This document shows, in pieces, positions 36,928-46,970 of a stretch of 64,000 nt of DNA (its first letter is position 1; each line of letters begins with the position of its first letter). The notes under the pieces are model-generated. The model did not search any database. It was given only the letters and a program-made list of their open reading frames with translations, and was not told where the DNA came from. A program made the position numbers and the translations under genes. This DNA comes from JABDBL01 sp963845445 (GTDB lineage Bacteria; Cyanobacteriota; Vampirovibrionia; Obscuribacterales; Obscuribacteraceae). The stretch is from positions 2,790,001 to 2,854,000 of the forward strand of contig CAWJSE010000002.1 in NCBI GenBank assembly GCA_963845445.1. The letters are read 5' to 3'.

Positions 36928-37527
36928 TTACATCTTTTTCAAGCACTTTTTTATTAGCCGTAGCACTATATACGGTACCTGACTATCTGGATCTTTAGTT
37001 ATTTTCGATTTTCTAGCCGCCTTCAAAATTTGATCAACATCAACATTATTTATAGCTAGAAAGACTTCATCAGCAGTAAATAAGCCCGAAACAGCACCAA
37101 TTGTTTGCGCTCCAAGTTTTGTATATAACTTTAGAGCATCGTTGTTCACGCGGGTATTTCCCAGTATATGACAAAGCTTCGCTCCTCTTTCAGCAATATT
37201 TTCGGCCACCAGAATCACCGAATGAATAATAAGATAAATACCAATGCCCCTGCCTTGATATTCTGGATGCACAGCAATCTGTTCCAGCTCAACCACCGCT
37301 TCTCTACGAAAACCACTTTTTTCTGTCCAAAAAATTAGGCCTATGATTTCACCGCCACGCTCCGCAATAAATAATTGGCTCTTTGGAAATGATCTAAATA
37401 CACAATCGATCCAATCTTTAGAAAAAGTCTGGCGCGGAAAGGCTAATTCATGCACTTTAGCCGCACCGGGAATATCATCGGCTTCGGCTCTGCGTATTAC
37501 TAGATTTGATTCTTTAATTCGTTGCAC
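36928..37527 (-). CDS. GNAT-family N-acetyltransferase
   Basis: 199 residues. IRRAEADDIPGAAKVHELAF is the N-terminal strand-helix. The acetyl-CoA loop is IAVHPEYQGRGIGIYLI, and NTRVNNDALKLYTKLGAQ closes the fold. The C-terminal 45 residues extend beyond the usual domain. AT-rich, so native to this genome rather than part of the GC-rich island that converges on it. Its partner is unknown; it lies 34 bp downstream of the GNAT toxin gene on the same strand. Confidence 0.85.
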   Translation of the reverse strand: MQRIKESNLVIRRAEADDIPGAAKVHELAFPRQTFSKDWIDCVFRSFPKSQLFIAERGGEIIGLIFWTEKSGFRREAVVELEQIAVHPEYQGRGIGIYLIIHSVILVAENIAERGAKLCHILGNTRVNNDALKLYTKLGAQTIGAVSGLFTADEVFLAINNVDVDQILKAARKSKITKDPDSQVPYIVLRLIKKCLKKM

Positions 37528-37561
37528 TAAATTTTTTGGTAATTTATGATAATGACGCCCC

Positions 37562-38053
37562 CTATAAATCCAACTTAGCCTTCTTTAGTTCAATCATACT
37601 AACAAATAATCGCATTTTGTCTTCTGCAAAAGGGTGAAAACCTCTATCTATATAAAATTTCTTGGCTTTCTCATTTTTTGCATCAACCATAACGGCGCGC
37701 AAGCCAGCAATTTCGGACGCAGAAATTGCCCGAATAAGAGCATCTTGCAATAAATCGGATCCTAATCCCTTGCCAATACAAGATTTATCAACAGCTAATC
37801 GTGCAATTAAAAGTATCGGTACCGGATATTTGCCTAGTCCTTTCTTTAAACTTATCGGTGCCTCATCCCAAGACACACTGCCAAAAACAAGCGTATAATA
37901 TCCAATTACACGTTTCTCACGAAGGGCTACATAAGTACGGGCACTTTCTTTAAGCTGGTTCAGTTTAGCAAACTTATGCAAATAAACATTTAGTGCATCA
38001 ATCTCACAATTAAAAGAGCTGGTATCATGGCTCTCGCTTAAAAGTATAGTCAT
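37562..38053 (-). CDS. GNAT toxin (TacT-like) of a DUF1778 module
   Basis: 163 residues. The acetyl-CoA loop RLAVDKSCIGKGLGSDLLQDAL and the end MVDAKNEKAKKFYIDRGFHPF are typical of TacT/AtaT toxins, which acetylate the amino group of charged tRNAs. The F-N-CEIDALNVYLHKFA start (short-side catalytic region) also fits. It is encoded seven bases after a DUF1778 antitoxin, the canonical gene order. Confidence 0.87.
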   Translation of the reverse strand: MTILLSESHDTSSFNCEIDALNVYLHKFAKLNQLKESARTYVALREKRVIGYYTLVFGSVSWDEAPISLKKGLGKYPVPILLIARLAVDKSCIGKGLGSDLLQDALIRAISASEIAGLRAVMVDAKNEKAKKFYIDRGFHPFAEDKMRLFVSMIELKKAKLDL

Positions 38054-38060
38054 AACAAGA

Positions 38061-38341
38061 CTAACCTTTTTTAAAACGGCTTTTTCTGTTCATGAGCTTT
38101 TTCAAAGCAGCACTAGACGTGGGCGGATGATCCAAAGCATGACAGAATTGTTTCCAATCGGTGGCTGACAGAACAATATTAGCTTGCTCGCTAATGAGAC
38201 TTTGGGCAGCCTGGTAAGCCGCATCAAGAATGAAGCTTGTAGCAGATGTTTGTTTAAGCAAGGCAGCTTGCTCAATAGCAGCTTTTTGCTCAACGGTAGT
38301 TCTCAAATCAAAACGCTGTTCTTTCCTTTTACAAGAGCCAT
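38061..38341 (-). pseudogene. DUF1778 ribbon-helix-helix antitoxin, frameshifted near start
   Basis: The current open frame begins MRTTVEQKAAIEQAALLKQ. The natural start is ATG 38341, with AAGGAAG just upstream, reading MALVK. Adding one A to AAAA at about 38321-38325 gives MALVKRKEQRFDLRTTVEQKAA, the standard DUF1778 N-terminus including the DNA-binding strand. The rest is intact. The antitoxin should form the TacAT-like complex with the GNAT protein. Because the toxin is intact, a truly broken antitoxin would be surprising, so a consensus error is likely. Confidence 0.75.
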
Positions 38342-38657
38342 GATCTTCCTTTTATCAAAACCAAGTTTTTATTTTAGCATATTGTACATACATTGTACAG
38401 AGGATCGCCATAAATCTTGGTGTCAATTTTCAAAGCAAATTATTCTAAATTCCTGATCTCAAAAATACTGTTAAATCAGCCCTATATGGATCTTGCCCTA
38501 AAACCATAACGCTGACATATCAAAGTCTAAAACAACTGCTCTGCAAAATCAGATTTAAAACTGATTCTCGCATGCTATACTGTGCCCACTCTTATTGATT
38601 GCGATTGCGAATTTAGAATAATCTGTAAATCACCAAACTGAGTCCTTTTAACAAAAG

Positions 38658-40142
38658 TTGCCATCTTCAATAAAAACTTCATCTTTGTCTTTGAGCGATG
38701 CCATTAGAGAGCATGTTCTCAAAGAGAAAACTTCTTTCCACGTTCCAGGGCATAAAGGCTATGCCTGGCAATCGAACGGTTCACTGACAGCCGAACCGGC
38801 CTTAAAATATGATTTAACAGAATTGCCTGGACTCGACGAGCTGAGTTATCCTAGCGGCGTCATTCAGGACTTGGAAGAACGGGCTGCACAAGCATGGGGC
38901 GCTCATTCAACCCTTCTTTCTGTAAATGGCGCTACCGCCGGAAACATAGCCACAATTTTAATGCTTGCCCATCACGGTACGCATTTGCTTGTCCCACGCA
39001 ATTGTCATCGCTCGGTTATTCAGGGTCTACTCCTAAGCGGACTTGAGCCCATTTGGTTTGAACCTAAATGGGAAAGTGAATGGGGATTCTGGGGTGCGCC
39101 GGATATAGCTGAATTATCAGCAATACTCAAAAACACCTTCGCGGTAAAGCAACATTTAATTGGCCAAAATGCAAAAATTGCTGGACTATTTATTACCAGC
39201 CCAACATATACCGGCGCGCTGGCTGATATCCAATCACTTTCTGACATTTGCGATGGATACGAAATCCCCCTTCTTGTAGATGAGGCATGGGGAGAGCATC
39301 TTTACTGGACCGAACAAAGTGAGCAAGCAGCCCTCAACTCAGGAGCTTCTGTTGTTATTCATTCATTGCACAAAACCTTATCTTGTCCAACCCAGACTGG
39401 ACTCGTTCATATAAGCAACAAGGGGGTAAAAGACTTCAGTTTTTCCCCACTTGAATTGCGCTCATGCATGAACTTAGTGCAAAGCTCTAGCCCCAGCTAC
39501 CTTTTTCTGGAGGCAATTGATAAATTAGTGTTTGCACTCAGCAAAGGCAAAGCACAATATCAAATACACCAAGTAGAAGCACTCAGCAAAAGAATAAAAG
39601 CATTTATCAATCAGTCCGACGATTTCTCATTGTATGAATCTCCTTCGGGCATTGCCTCAACTCATTTTTTGATCAAACAGAAAGATTATGACCCTAAAAA
39701 CTTGCAAGATTTATTAATTGAAAAAGGCATATTTCCTGAAATGCCTGCCGGATCAGGACTTTTATTTTTATTGGGTATTGGTTCACAAGCAAATGATATA
39801 GAAAAATTAGAAATGGCTTTAAAAGAAATTATTGCTGCCAGCAGACAAGAATCGCAGCCCATTTCATCAAACATCAACACTAGTTGGCCCGGTGGCGTAG
39901 CTATACCTAAACCGGCAGAAATCGATCAAGCCCTGAGTCCGAGAAAAGCCTTTTTTATGCCATCGCATATAGTATCGACCAAGGAATCTCTGGGAAAAAT
40001 CTCAGCCGAGTGTCTTGCGCCGTGTCCGCCAGGGTGGACTATTCTTGTACCTGGGCAGCGTATAAGCGAAGAAATCTTAGCATTCGAGAGCATAAAATCC
40101 GTTCGTGTTGTTAAAACTACTGGTCAGTTCAATCAAGTCTGA
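38658..40142 (+). CDS. Orn/Lys/Arg decarboxylase-family PLP enzyme
   Basis: 494 residues, fold type I. The N-terminal TSFHVPGHKGY is the family hallmark. The PLP-binding lysine is K239 in IHSLHKTLSCPTQTG, preceded by the cofactor aspartate in LLVDEAWGEH. The C-terminal domain ends ECLAPCPPGWTILVPGQRI. The short form lacks the N-terminal wing domain, as in biosynthetic arginine/lysine decarboxylases of Gram-positives and cyanobacteria, so polyamine synthesis is likely. It starts at TTG with no clear ribosome-binding site. It is 14 bp before the AAA-R3H gene. Confidence 0.87.
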   Translation: MPSSIKTSSLSLSDAIREHVLKEKTSFHVPGHKGYAWQSNGSLTAEPALKYDLTELPGLDELSYPSGVIQDLEERAAQAWGAHSTLLSVNGATAGNIATILMLAHHGTHLLVPRNCHRSVIQGLLLSGLEPIWFEPKWESEWGFWGAPDIAELSAILKNTFAVKQHLIGQNAKIAGLFITSPTYTGALADIQSLSDICDGYEIPLLVDEAWGEHLYWTEQSEQAALNSGASVVIHSLHKTLSCPTQTGLVHISNKGVKDFSFSPLELRSCMNLVQSSSPSYLFLEAIDKLVFALSKGKAQYQIHQVEALSKRIKAFINQSDDFSLYESPSGIASTHFLIKQKDYDPKNLQDLLIEKGIFPEMPAGSGLLFLLGIGSQANDIEKLEMALKEIIAASRQESQPISSNINTSWPGGVAIPKPAEIDQALSPRKAFFMPSHIVSTKESLGKISAECLAPCPPGWTILVPGQRISEEILAFESIKSVRVVKTTGQFNQV

Positions 40143-40156
40143 GGTAAACTATAGTC

Positions 40157-41803
40157 ATGGCTCCAAACCGATCTAATAAAGATAAAGTGCATGCCAGTGA
40201 GACCGGACAAACGGAGAATTATGCTCCGCCGGCTGATGATTTAGTATCTTTTTTAGCATGTTTGCCAGATGATATACGCAAACCATTGGAGGGTAGGACT
40301 GATGCTCTTTATGAAGTTGTTCTCGATTTAGGAAGACAACCTGAAGCGCGTTATTTGGATCGTCATTGTGCCTTTTTACTAGACACACCTGTCACAGAAG
40401 CCCATTTAGAACATACCATTGACCGAGTGGGTGACTTTACCACAGATAATCGTGCCGGTATTGAACGCACATTGCATAGAATTTCTGCTTTACGTAATCG
40501 GTCTGGTCATATCATCGGGCTTACTTGCCGTGTAGGACGGGCTATCTCTGGCACTATTAATGTTATTCGTGATCTTGTCGAGCTAAACAAATCAATTCTT
40601 CTTTTGGGACCCCCTGGTGTTGGCAAAACAACCAAATTACGTGAAATGGCTCGTGTTTTAGCTGATGAGTTAGACAAACGTGTAATTGTCATAGACACTT
40701 CCAACGAAATTGCTGGCGATGGCGATGTGCCGCATCCCGCTATTGGGCGCGCCCGCCGTATGCAAGTAGCCCGTCCAGAGCAGCAGCATGCGGTAATGAT
40801 TGAAGCGGTCGAAAATCATACTCCAGAGGTAATAGTAATAGATGAAATAGGTACCGAGCAAGAATCTGCCGCAGCACGTACTATTAACGAGCGCGGTGTA
40901 ATGCTTATCGGCACAGCGCACGGTAATGCTCTTGAAAACTTATTAAAGAATCCTACCTTGGTTGATCTTGTGGGTGGAATTCAAACGGTTACTCTGGGAG
41001 ATGATGAAGCTCGCCGACGAGGTACACAAAAAACAATCCTTGAGCGTGCCAATCAACCTACTTTTGAAATTTGTATTGAAATTTTGGATCGTCAAACTTT
41101 GGCTGTGCACCGTAATGTCGGCGAAGCAGTAGATCAATTATTACGCGGCTGGAAAATCCATCCAGAAATTAGAAAACGCGACGACAGTACTGGCAAGTTC
41201 TCGGTGGTTCAGTCCACAATCGACACTGCTACCCACAGCAATGAGGGTGCACCTATTCCTCAAGGTGATTGGTCAACCGTACCATCAGACAGTCACTTAA
41301 AAATCTACCCATATGCTGTCAGTAAAGGTTTGTTAGAGCGAGTGGTAAAAACTATGCAAATGGCAGTAGATGTAGTTAAAACAATTGATGAGGCTGACGC
41401 TATTTTGGCCCTGCGCAGCTATGCTCGCGCTGGAGCAAAAATATTTTCTCTGGCAGAAGCAAGACAATTGCCTATTTATGTAGTAAAAAGCAATAGTTTA
41501 CCCCAGCTACAAAAAGCTTTGCGTGAAGCATTGCACCTTGATACCGAATTAGGTGCAGTGGATATAGAAAACGATGTTGACGAAACGGAAGTAGCTCTAG
41601 AAGAAGCACGCCAAGCAATTGTTAATGTTATGGACCGCCAAGAGCCAATAGAATTAGCTCCCAGACGCTCATACATTCGTCGCTTACAACACCAATTAGT
41701 GGAGCGTTTTAATTTAAGCAGCCGTAGTGTTGGTGATGAACCAATGCGCCGGCTACGTATATTACCACCGGCCAGCCAGCAAAAGAACATTGGCTATATT
41801 TAG
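40157..41803 (+). CDS. AAA ATPase with R3H domain (Ycf45 family)
   Basis: 548 residues. The AAA/SpoIIIAA-like core has Walker A GPPGVGKTT (151-159), IVIDTSNEIAGDGDVPHPAIGRARRM, Walker B VIVIDEIGTEQE and GTAHGNALENLLKNPTLVDLVGGI. The C-terminal R3H motif is RRLQHQLVERFNLSSRSVGDEPMRRLRI. Proteins of this layout (Ycf45 in plastids) are widespread in Cyanobacteria and relatives; they are presumed single-strand nucleic-acid-binding ATPases. This is one of the better phylogenetic clues in the window. Confidence 0.92.
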   Translation: MAPNRSNKDKVHASETGQTENYAPPADDLVSFLACLPDDIRKPLEGRTDALYEVVLDLGRQPEARYLDRHCAFLLDTPVTEAHLEHTIDRVGDFTTDNRAGIERTLHRISALRNRSGHIIGLTCRVGRAISGTINVIRDLVELNKSILLLGPPGVGKTTKLREMARVLADELDKRVIVIDTSNEIAGDGDVPHPAIGRARRMQVARPEQQHAVMIEAVENHTPEVIVIDEIGTEQESAAARTINERGVMLIGTAHGNALENLLKNPTLVDLVGGIQTVTLGDDEARRRGTQKTILERANQPTFEICIEILDRQTLAVHRNVGEAVDQLLRGWKIHPEIRKRDDSTGKFSVVQSTIDTATHSNEGAPIPQGDWSTVPSDSHLKIYPYAVSKGLLERVVKTMQMAVDVVKTIDEADAILALRSYARAGAKIFSLAEARQLPIYVVKSNSLPQLQKALREALHLDTELGAVDIENDVDETEVALEEARQAIVNVMDRQEPIELAPRRSYIRRLQHQLVERFNLSSRSVGDEPMRRLRILPPASQQKNIGYI

Positions 41804-42073
41804 CTATACACAATTAGACCCTTGAACGGTATTAATCTCAGAGATTAATATCCAAGCCACTTCCGGTACGGCTAGGATTTCTGCCGCCGATACCATCACA
41901 CTGAACGAGATCGTTACTTTGCTGGCTAAGAACGTATTTATCTTCTAAAAACAACAGAGAAAATTACTTGTCGCAAAAGTTCTTTTCTCTGTTGAAGCTT
42001 TTATTATTTTCAAGACTTTCAGGATAAGCCGGCATCAACTTTTAATGCATTGTCTGCTATCTCTTTTCGGGAT

Positions 42074-42520
42074 CTAAGCTGGCCTTGTTTCGGCCGCAAG
42101 CTGAACCTTGCTCACATCACCTAATTGGCTTGTTACATAGCTCAAAAAATTCTCCTGGAGCTTAATTGACTCCCTAACTTCATCCGCAGTCATATTAGCT
42201 AAATTAGCACTTTCACTACCCATACGGGCCATTTCTTGGCGTACCGGTTCTGAAACGGCTGTTGATTTACTAACACTTTCATATGAACTAGTTGCATCTG
42301 CGGAAGTGGCTACATTCGATGTGTCGGTACTTTTATCGCTGAACGGATCCCCTAGTAAAGCATTAATGCTCTCTTGGCTCGGACCAGCAACAAGCGTCTC
42401 TAAATCATTAAAACTGACTGGTGCACCTTTTTGTACATCACCTTGAAGCTTCTGTGCACTTTCTGCTCCACCTTTTATATCTTCTGGCTGTTTTTGTACA
42501 AATTCTGGAACTGCAACCAT
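42074..42520 (-). CDS. Hypothetical Ser/Thr/Ala-rich protein
   Basis: 148 residues, MVAVPEFVQKQPEDIKGGAE... The middle is low-complexity Ser/Thr/Asp (about 60-90). The C-terminal MTADEVRESIKLQENFLSYV looks helical. No signal peptide or membrane segment. Short stand-alone gene between AT-rich spacers; family unknown. Confidence 0.55.
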   Translation of the reverse strand: MVAVPEFVQKQPEDIKGGAESAQKLQGDVQKGAPVSFNDLETLVAGPSQESINALLGDPFSDKSTDTSNVATSADATSSYESVSKSTAVSEPVRQEMARMGSESANLANMTADEVRESIKLQENFLSYVTSQLGDVSKVQLAAETRPA

Positions 42521-42746
42521 GATCTTTCCCCTTATTAACTTGCCGCCTTCATGACGGTTCTGTACTGCAAATATTAAGTTCTGGATGTGTAATATGGTTT
42601 GTTAATCCACCTACACTTGTAATGTATACATCCTAGAACTACTTACCCTTCTGATCAACCCAAAATCATGGTGGAATTCCCATTGGGTGCTAACAATTTA
42701 ATCTAAGCCAAAAACCACACAATGAGGCTTTCGCCGGTTCATACTG

Positions 42747-43217
42747 CTATTGAGCCTGTTTCTTTGGCTTTTTTCGGCCCTTAAGCAAGTCTTTATCTAA
42801 TAGATCTGCCAGCAATTCGTCGCCTATTTCCTCGGCGGTGATTTCCCCAGCGTCGTCACTCTCGTTTTCATCGCTGGCACTCATAACCGAATTTTCTTCA
42901 AGCTCAGCCAAGCCTGTTTCTATGCCCGCCTGCTCCTTTAATGGACTTTCGGCAGCTAATGGGCTTTTGTCGGCTTTATAATTACTCTTCTTTAATTCCG
43001 CCGTCACATTTTTTATTTTATTTAGATTGAAATCTTTGCCCACATTAGACATAGCCCCCTTCTCCAAAACATCAAGAGATAGGGCCTTTATTAGCTTTCC
43101 TTTCATATAATTGCTAATATTCTCAATCTCAGAATTCCCTACTTTTTGCTCAATATAGTGGGTTTCTTCTTCAGTGAATTCAATTGTTATTTGATTTCTT
43201 TTGATTTCTATATGCAT
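42747..43217 (-). CDS. Hypothetical charged protein
   Basis: About 156 residues from MHIEIKRNQITIEFTEEETH; a longer frame to 43286 would run nearly into the divergent folC start. The N-terminal 60 residues resemble a small alpha/beta unit. The remainder is acidic and probably disordered (ESDDAGEITAEEIGDELLAD) with a basic tail KGRKKPKKQ. Family unknown. Confidence 0.5.
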   Translation of the reverse strand: MHIEIKRNQITIEFTEEETHYIEQKVGNSEIENISNYMKGKLIKALSLDVLEKGAMSNVGKDFNLNKIKNVTAELKKSNYKADKSPLAAESPLKEQAGIETGLAELEENSVMSASDENESDDAGEITAEEIGDELLADLLDKDLLKGRKKPKKQAQ

Positions 43218-43290
43218 CAGCTTTAATAAATTCTTGCTGCACCACACTTCCTTTATACCAGTAAAATTGTCTCCTTTAGAAAGCATATAT

Positions 43291-44579
43291 ATGAATTACG
43301 AGCAGGCTATAACATATTTAGAATCATTCACTGACTTTGAGCGTGGCTTCATCGCACCCCAGAAACAGCTTGGCCGTAATTTAAAAATGCCTTTATCCGC
43401 CATGCAGCGTTTTTTAGAAACTATTGGCAGTCCTCAAAATGGCACCAAAACAATCCATATAACCGGCTCCAAAGGCAAAGGCAGTACCGCTAACTTTATT
43501 GCCTCTATCCTGCACAAATCCGGTTTTCGGACTGCTTTATTTACCAGTCCACATATTCATTCTTATACCGAACGCATTGCTTTCGATTTACAACCAATCC
43601 CAGAAACCGTTTTTGCCCAAGGAATTACAGAACTAAAACCTTTTATCGCTAATTTCGAAAAAACAGAGGAGGCTTTTTCTACTTTTGGCATATTAACTGC
43701 CCTCTTCTTTCATTTAGTCAAAAATTCTAAACCACTCATTGACTGGCAAATAATAGAAGTCGGACTGGGAGGAAAAGACGATCTTACCAATGTATTTGCC
43801 AGTAAAGAAGCAGCCGTAATTACCCCCATCAGCCTTGAACACACAGCAATACTAGGCCATAGCAAATTAGAAATCGCCCAAAATAAAGCAGGCATCATAA
43901 CACCCGGCTGTTTAACTGTCTTATCTCGCCAAAACGATTTAGGAGTGGAAACACTAATAAAAAATATCTGTCGAGAAAAGAAGCAAATTTTGCCCCCACC
44001 ACAATCGTCCAGCTTCCCTGTAAAATAAAAATGCCTGGCAATCATCAATTAGATAATGCAAAAACAGCCTATACTCTTGCTCAGATACTGAGTGCTCGAT
44101 TTACCGATATTACAGAAAATTCTATAGTAGCCGGTTTGTCATCTGTTTCGTTGCCATGCCGCTTTGAAATCGTTGATGATAATATCGTTCTGGATGCCGC
44201 TCATAACGGTGATTCAGCAGCAGCATTAGTTAAGACCTTAGAAACCGTTTTTCCAAAACATTCAGCTGTTTTCATATTAGGGGTAAACCAAGACAAAAAC
44301 CTGCAAGATATTTTCTTTTCTCTACAATCTAAAGCAAAAATGTTTATTGCCACGCGCTCAAACAATTATCGTGCCTTGCCCCCTGAAGAACTACGTGACA
44401 AAATTATTGCCCTTGCTCCAGGCACAGAAATAATTTGTCAAAACAATATTGAAAGCGCAATTTCGATAGCCAAAGACAAGAATCCTGAGACAATTATTTG
44501 TGTTTGCGGTTCTTTTTATTTGGCTGCCGCCGCAAGAGAATACTTGCTTGGCAGCCCAAAAATATCATTACATAAATAA
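43291..44579 (+). pseudogene. folC: Folylpolyglutamate/dihydrofolate synthase FolC, single frameshift
   Basis: Two frames (43291-44028 and about 44000-44579) make a complete enzyme of about 430 residues, which adds glutamate to folates. The ATP loop is HITGSKGKGSTANFIASIL. GLGGKDDLTNVF, SLEHTAILG, KMPGNHQLDNAKTAY, LDAAHNGDSAAALV and the C-terminal ICVCGSFYLAAAAREYL all fit. The break follows the run TTTTGCCCCC at about 43988-43997: the corrected frame reads PTTIVQLPCKIKMPGNHQ. FolC is normally essential, so a homopolymer error is the simplest explanation. Confidence 0.9.
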
Positions 44580-44629
44580 CCGGTTGATGACACAAAATAA
44601 GCCGCCCGACCCAATTATCAATTTTATGT

Positions 44630-44656
44630 TATAATTAAACTAGTTTAAACTAGTTT
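44630..44656 (+). promoter_or_regulatory. Promoter with tandem palindromic operator
   Basis: TATAAT at 44630-44635 is followed by two adjacent copies of the palindrome AAACTAGTTT (44637-44646, 44647-44656), covering the expected transcription start 18 bases before the antitoxin ATG. This is a good site for autorepression by the Phd-type antitoxin. Confidence 0.6.
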
Positions 44657-44673
44657 AATTGAGGTTTTTTGGC

Positions 44674-44919
44674 ATGGAAACAATCGGGGCTTTCGAAGCT
44701 AAAACACACTTGTCCGCTTTGCTAGACAAGGTCAGCAAGGGTGAAACAATTACAATTACTAGACATGGCATTCCTATTGCCTTACTGGTTCCGGTGGCAT
44801 CGGTACGCAAAAAGCTTTCTCACGAAGAAATTGTCGAAGGCATGCACGAACTCAGAAAAAAGGTAAAGCCAGGCAAAATGAGCGTGCGTGAAATGATAGA
44901 GGAAGGAAGACGATTTTGA
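44674..44919 (+). CDS. Phd/YefM-type antitoxin
   Basis: 81 residues. The N-terminal METIGAFEAKTHLSALLDKV then GETITITRHGIPIALLVPV is the Phd/YefM DNA-binding fold. The C-terminal basic helix VREMIEEGRRF would wrap the toxin. ATG 44674 is chosen because METIGAFEAK matches the family start. Its TGA overlaps the toxin TTG by four bases. Confidence 0.88.
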   Translation: METIGAFEAKTHLSALLDKVSKGETITITRHGIPIALLVPVASVRKKLSHEEIVEGMHELRKKVKPGKMSVREMIEEGRRF

Positions 44920-45332
44920 TCGATATTGTTATTGATGCTTCTGTATCGCTCGCTTGGTGTTTTCCTGATGAGGCAAATGAGGATGCTAATCGCATCTTGA
45001 TCGCACTTAAAGGTCAGCGCATCTTGGTACCAACAATTTGGGGCCTAGAAATTACCAACGCCTTAGCAACTGGACAGCGAGCTAAGCGTATCAGTTCATC
45101 CGAGATTCTCCGTTTCATTAGCCTACTAGAAGAACTTACAATTAAGGAAGATTCTCTGTCTGTTGCTTCAAGCATCGCGAATGTTTTGCCTTTGACACAG
45201 AAATATAATCTTTCCGCATACGATGCTTCTTATCTTGCGGTTGCTCTTAGAAACAATGCCAGTTTAGCCACTTTTGACCTAAAATTACAAAATGCCGCCC
45301 GTAAGTCAAAGGTCAAGTTATTACGTGTCTAG
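44916..45332 (+). CDS. PIN-domain toxin (VapC-like)
   Basis: 138-residue PIN-domain ribonuclease. Acidic metal ligands appear at D7 in IVIDASVSLAW, E in WGLEITNAL and D in LSAYDASYLAVA, with the closing LATFDLKLQNAARK. Starts at TTG within the antitoxin stop. Its 3' end overlaps the convergent mqnC by 20 bp. Targets are probably tRNA or rRNA; unproven. Confidence 0.88.
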   Translation: MIDIVIDASVSLAWCFPDEANEDANRILIALKGQRILVPTIWGLEITNALATGQRAKRISSSEILRFISLLEELTIKEDSLSVASSIANVLPLTQKYNLSAYDASYLAVALRNNASLATFDLKLQNAARKSKVKLLRV

Positions 45333-46407
45333 GAACGGTTCTAAACCCTTCTGCTTGAGCATATCCCAAAACACGCGCTACATCTTTCTCCACCACAGCT
45401 CCCGCCATTTCTGTTACTTCATCTTCCCATGGTATGTCAAAATCGTTAGCACCATATTTCAAGCCCCGCAAAGCATTTGCATTTTGGGTTAGCACTGAAG
45501 CCCGAATATGTCTAAAATTGTCTAAGTAAATCCGGCATATCGCTAAATGGCGTAAATATTCTTCTGGGCTAATTTCATGGCCACCCAATTCATTATTATA
45601 TGGTTTATAGGTCCAAGATAAAAAACTAAACAACCCATCCGGGTATTGGTCTTGAAACTGTCGAACGGTCTCTAAATGATCAAGCCTTTCATCAATGCTT
45701 TCATCAAAGCCTATTACCATGGTGGCTGTGGTTTTCAATCCGGCCCCTAAAATTTCTTTTTGGGCATCCATATATTCAGCCACCGTATATTTAAGTGGAC
45801 TGTGGCGTAAACGAAAACTATCAGCCAAAATTTCTGCCCCGCCTCCAGTAATCCAGCGCACGCCTGCCCCTTTAAGCAAAGTCAAAGCTTGAGCCAAAGT
45901 TAATTTGCTCAGGCGAGCAATATAAATAAGCTCAACCACTGTCAATGCATAGAATTCAATTTTGTCTCCATACTTTTGCCGAATAGCGCCAAATAAATCC
46001 ACGTAAAAATCTATTTTTAGCTGCGGATTAAAGCCGCCATTAAAAGCAAAAAGCTCTCCACCCATTGCCACCAATTCATCAATTTTGGCAAATATCCACT
46101 CTTTCTCTCGCACATAGCCATCTTTGGCTAAAGGCAATCTATAAAAAGAACAATAATCACATTTGGCTACACAAATATTGGTGTAATTGATAATGCGCAT
46201 AAGCAAATATGTAGCTTCGTCAGGCTTGTGATAGTGGGCCCTGACTACACTAGCTAACTCTATAAGCTCATTGTCAGTGGCATTTTGCCATAACCATTTA
46301 GCTTGATCACGACTTATACGTTCCTTATTTTGGATAAGGGAACGTATTTCTGCCACCAATAGATCTCTTTCTAGAGTGAGAGATAAACTTTTGGACACTA
46401 AAGACAT
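45313..46407 (-). CDS. mqnC: Dehypoxanthine futalosine cyclase MqnC (radical SAM)
   Basis: 364 residues. The [4Fe-4S] cysteines are C79, C83 and C86 in NICVAKCDYCSFYR (C-x3-C-x2-C). The following FNGGFNPQLKIDFY, YALTVVELIYIARLSKLTL, WITGGGAEILADSFR and TATMVIGFDE match MqnC of the futalosine menaquinone route rather than the related MqnE (which has CAFSR). MqnC cyclises dehypoxanthine futalosine. The other mqn genes are not in this window. It implies a respiratory quinone and supports a non-photosynthetic lifestyle. Confidence 0.87.
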   Translation of the reverse strand: MSLVSKSLSLTLERDLLVAEIRSLIQNKERISRDQAKWLWQNATDNELIELASVVRAHYHKPDEATYLLMRIINYTNICVAKCDYCSFYRLPLAKDGYVREKEWIFAKIDELVAMGGELFAFNGGFNPQLKIDFYVDLFGAIRQKYGDKIEFYALTVVELIYIARLSKLTLAQALTLLKGAGVRWITGGGAEILADSFRLRHSPLKYTVAEYMDAQKEILGAGLKTTATMVIGFDESIDERLDHLETVRQFQDQYPDGLFSFLSWTYKPYNNELGGHEISPEEYLRHLAICRIYLDNFRHIRASVLTQNANALRGLKYGANDFDIPWEDEVTEMAGAVVEKDVARVLGYAQAEGFRTVPRHVIT

Positions 46408-46531
46408 GGCGGACCTGCAATATATAAATCTTAAGTCAATCTAGAGATGCATGTTTTTCCCGAACAATTAAATCTAGCAGATTGACATGACATCTGTCCT
46501 TTGAACAAATAAAACTGTGCAAAAAGTACAA

Positions 46532-46576
46532 ACGAGGTAGGAAATAACGCCTTTTTGAGACGCACTCCTACCTCGT
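46532..46576 (-). terminator. Terminator of the small GC-rich operon
   Basis: ACGAGGTAGGA (46532-46542) pairs with TCCTACCTCGT (46566-46576), with a smaller inner hairpin. On the minus strand it is followed by TTTGTACTTTTT. It marks the end of island F. Confidence 0.7.
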
Positions 46577-46611
46577 ATTATTGGAACTCCTGCCATTTCG
46601 GGGGTATTGCA

Positions 46612-46890
46612 TCAGGCTCCTGGTCGGGGCGGCATTGGCGGCTTGGAGCCAGGTCTGGGCCGCAGGCTCGCCAGATCCCATGGACGACGCTTCATGGAGT
46701 GGCGGCGCCAGAATTCGGTATTCATGAACAGCTGCTCAAAGAGCTTGTGTTCATCCTCTAAATCGAGCTCGGAATCGAGCTCGGAACCGGGGTCGGAGCT
46801 AGAGGCTCCGGCATCAATTTGAGTGGGCCGGTGTCGGAACGGCGGCCAATTTGACTGACCAGAATCAGTACTAGTCCATCTGCTACGCAT
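46612..46890 (-). CDS. Small hypothetical protein 3 of GC-rich operon F
   Basis: 92 residues, MRSRWTSTDSGQSNWPPF..., with a very strong GAGAGGAGG site before the ATG at 46890. The centre is acidic (SDPGSELDSELDLEDEHKLF) and the C-terminus basic and Pro-rich (RPRPGSKPPMPPRPGA). No known domain. Third gene of a tight minus-strand operon. Confidence 0.55.
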   Translation of the reverse strand: MRSRWTSTDSGQSNWPPFRHRPTQIDAGASSSDPGSELDSELDLEDEHKLFEQLFMNTEFWRRHSMKRRPWDLASLRPRPGSKPPMPPRPGA

Positions 46891-46970
46891 AAAGCCTCCT
46901 CTCGTCATCTTGGCAAAAATGGTCCACAGTGAATTTCTTAGTCCTCCTTTCTGGCGGATTTGCCGTTTGT

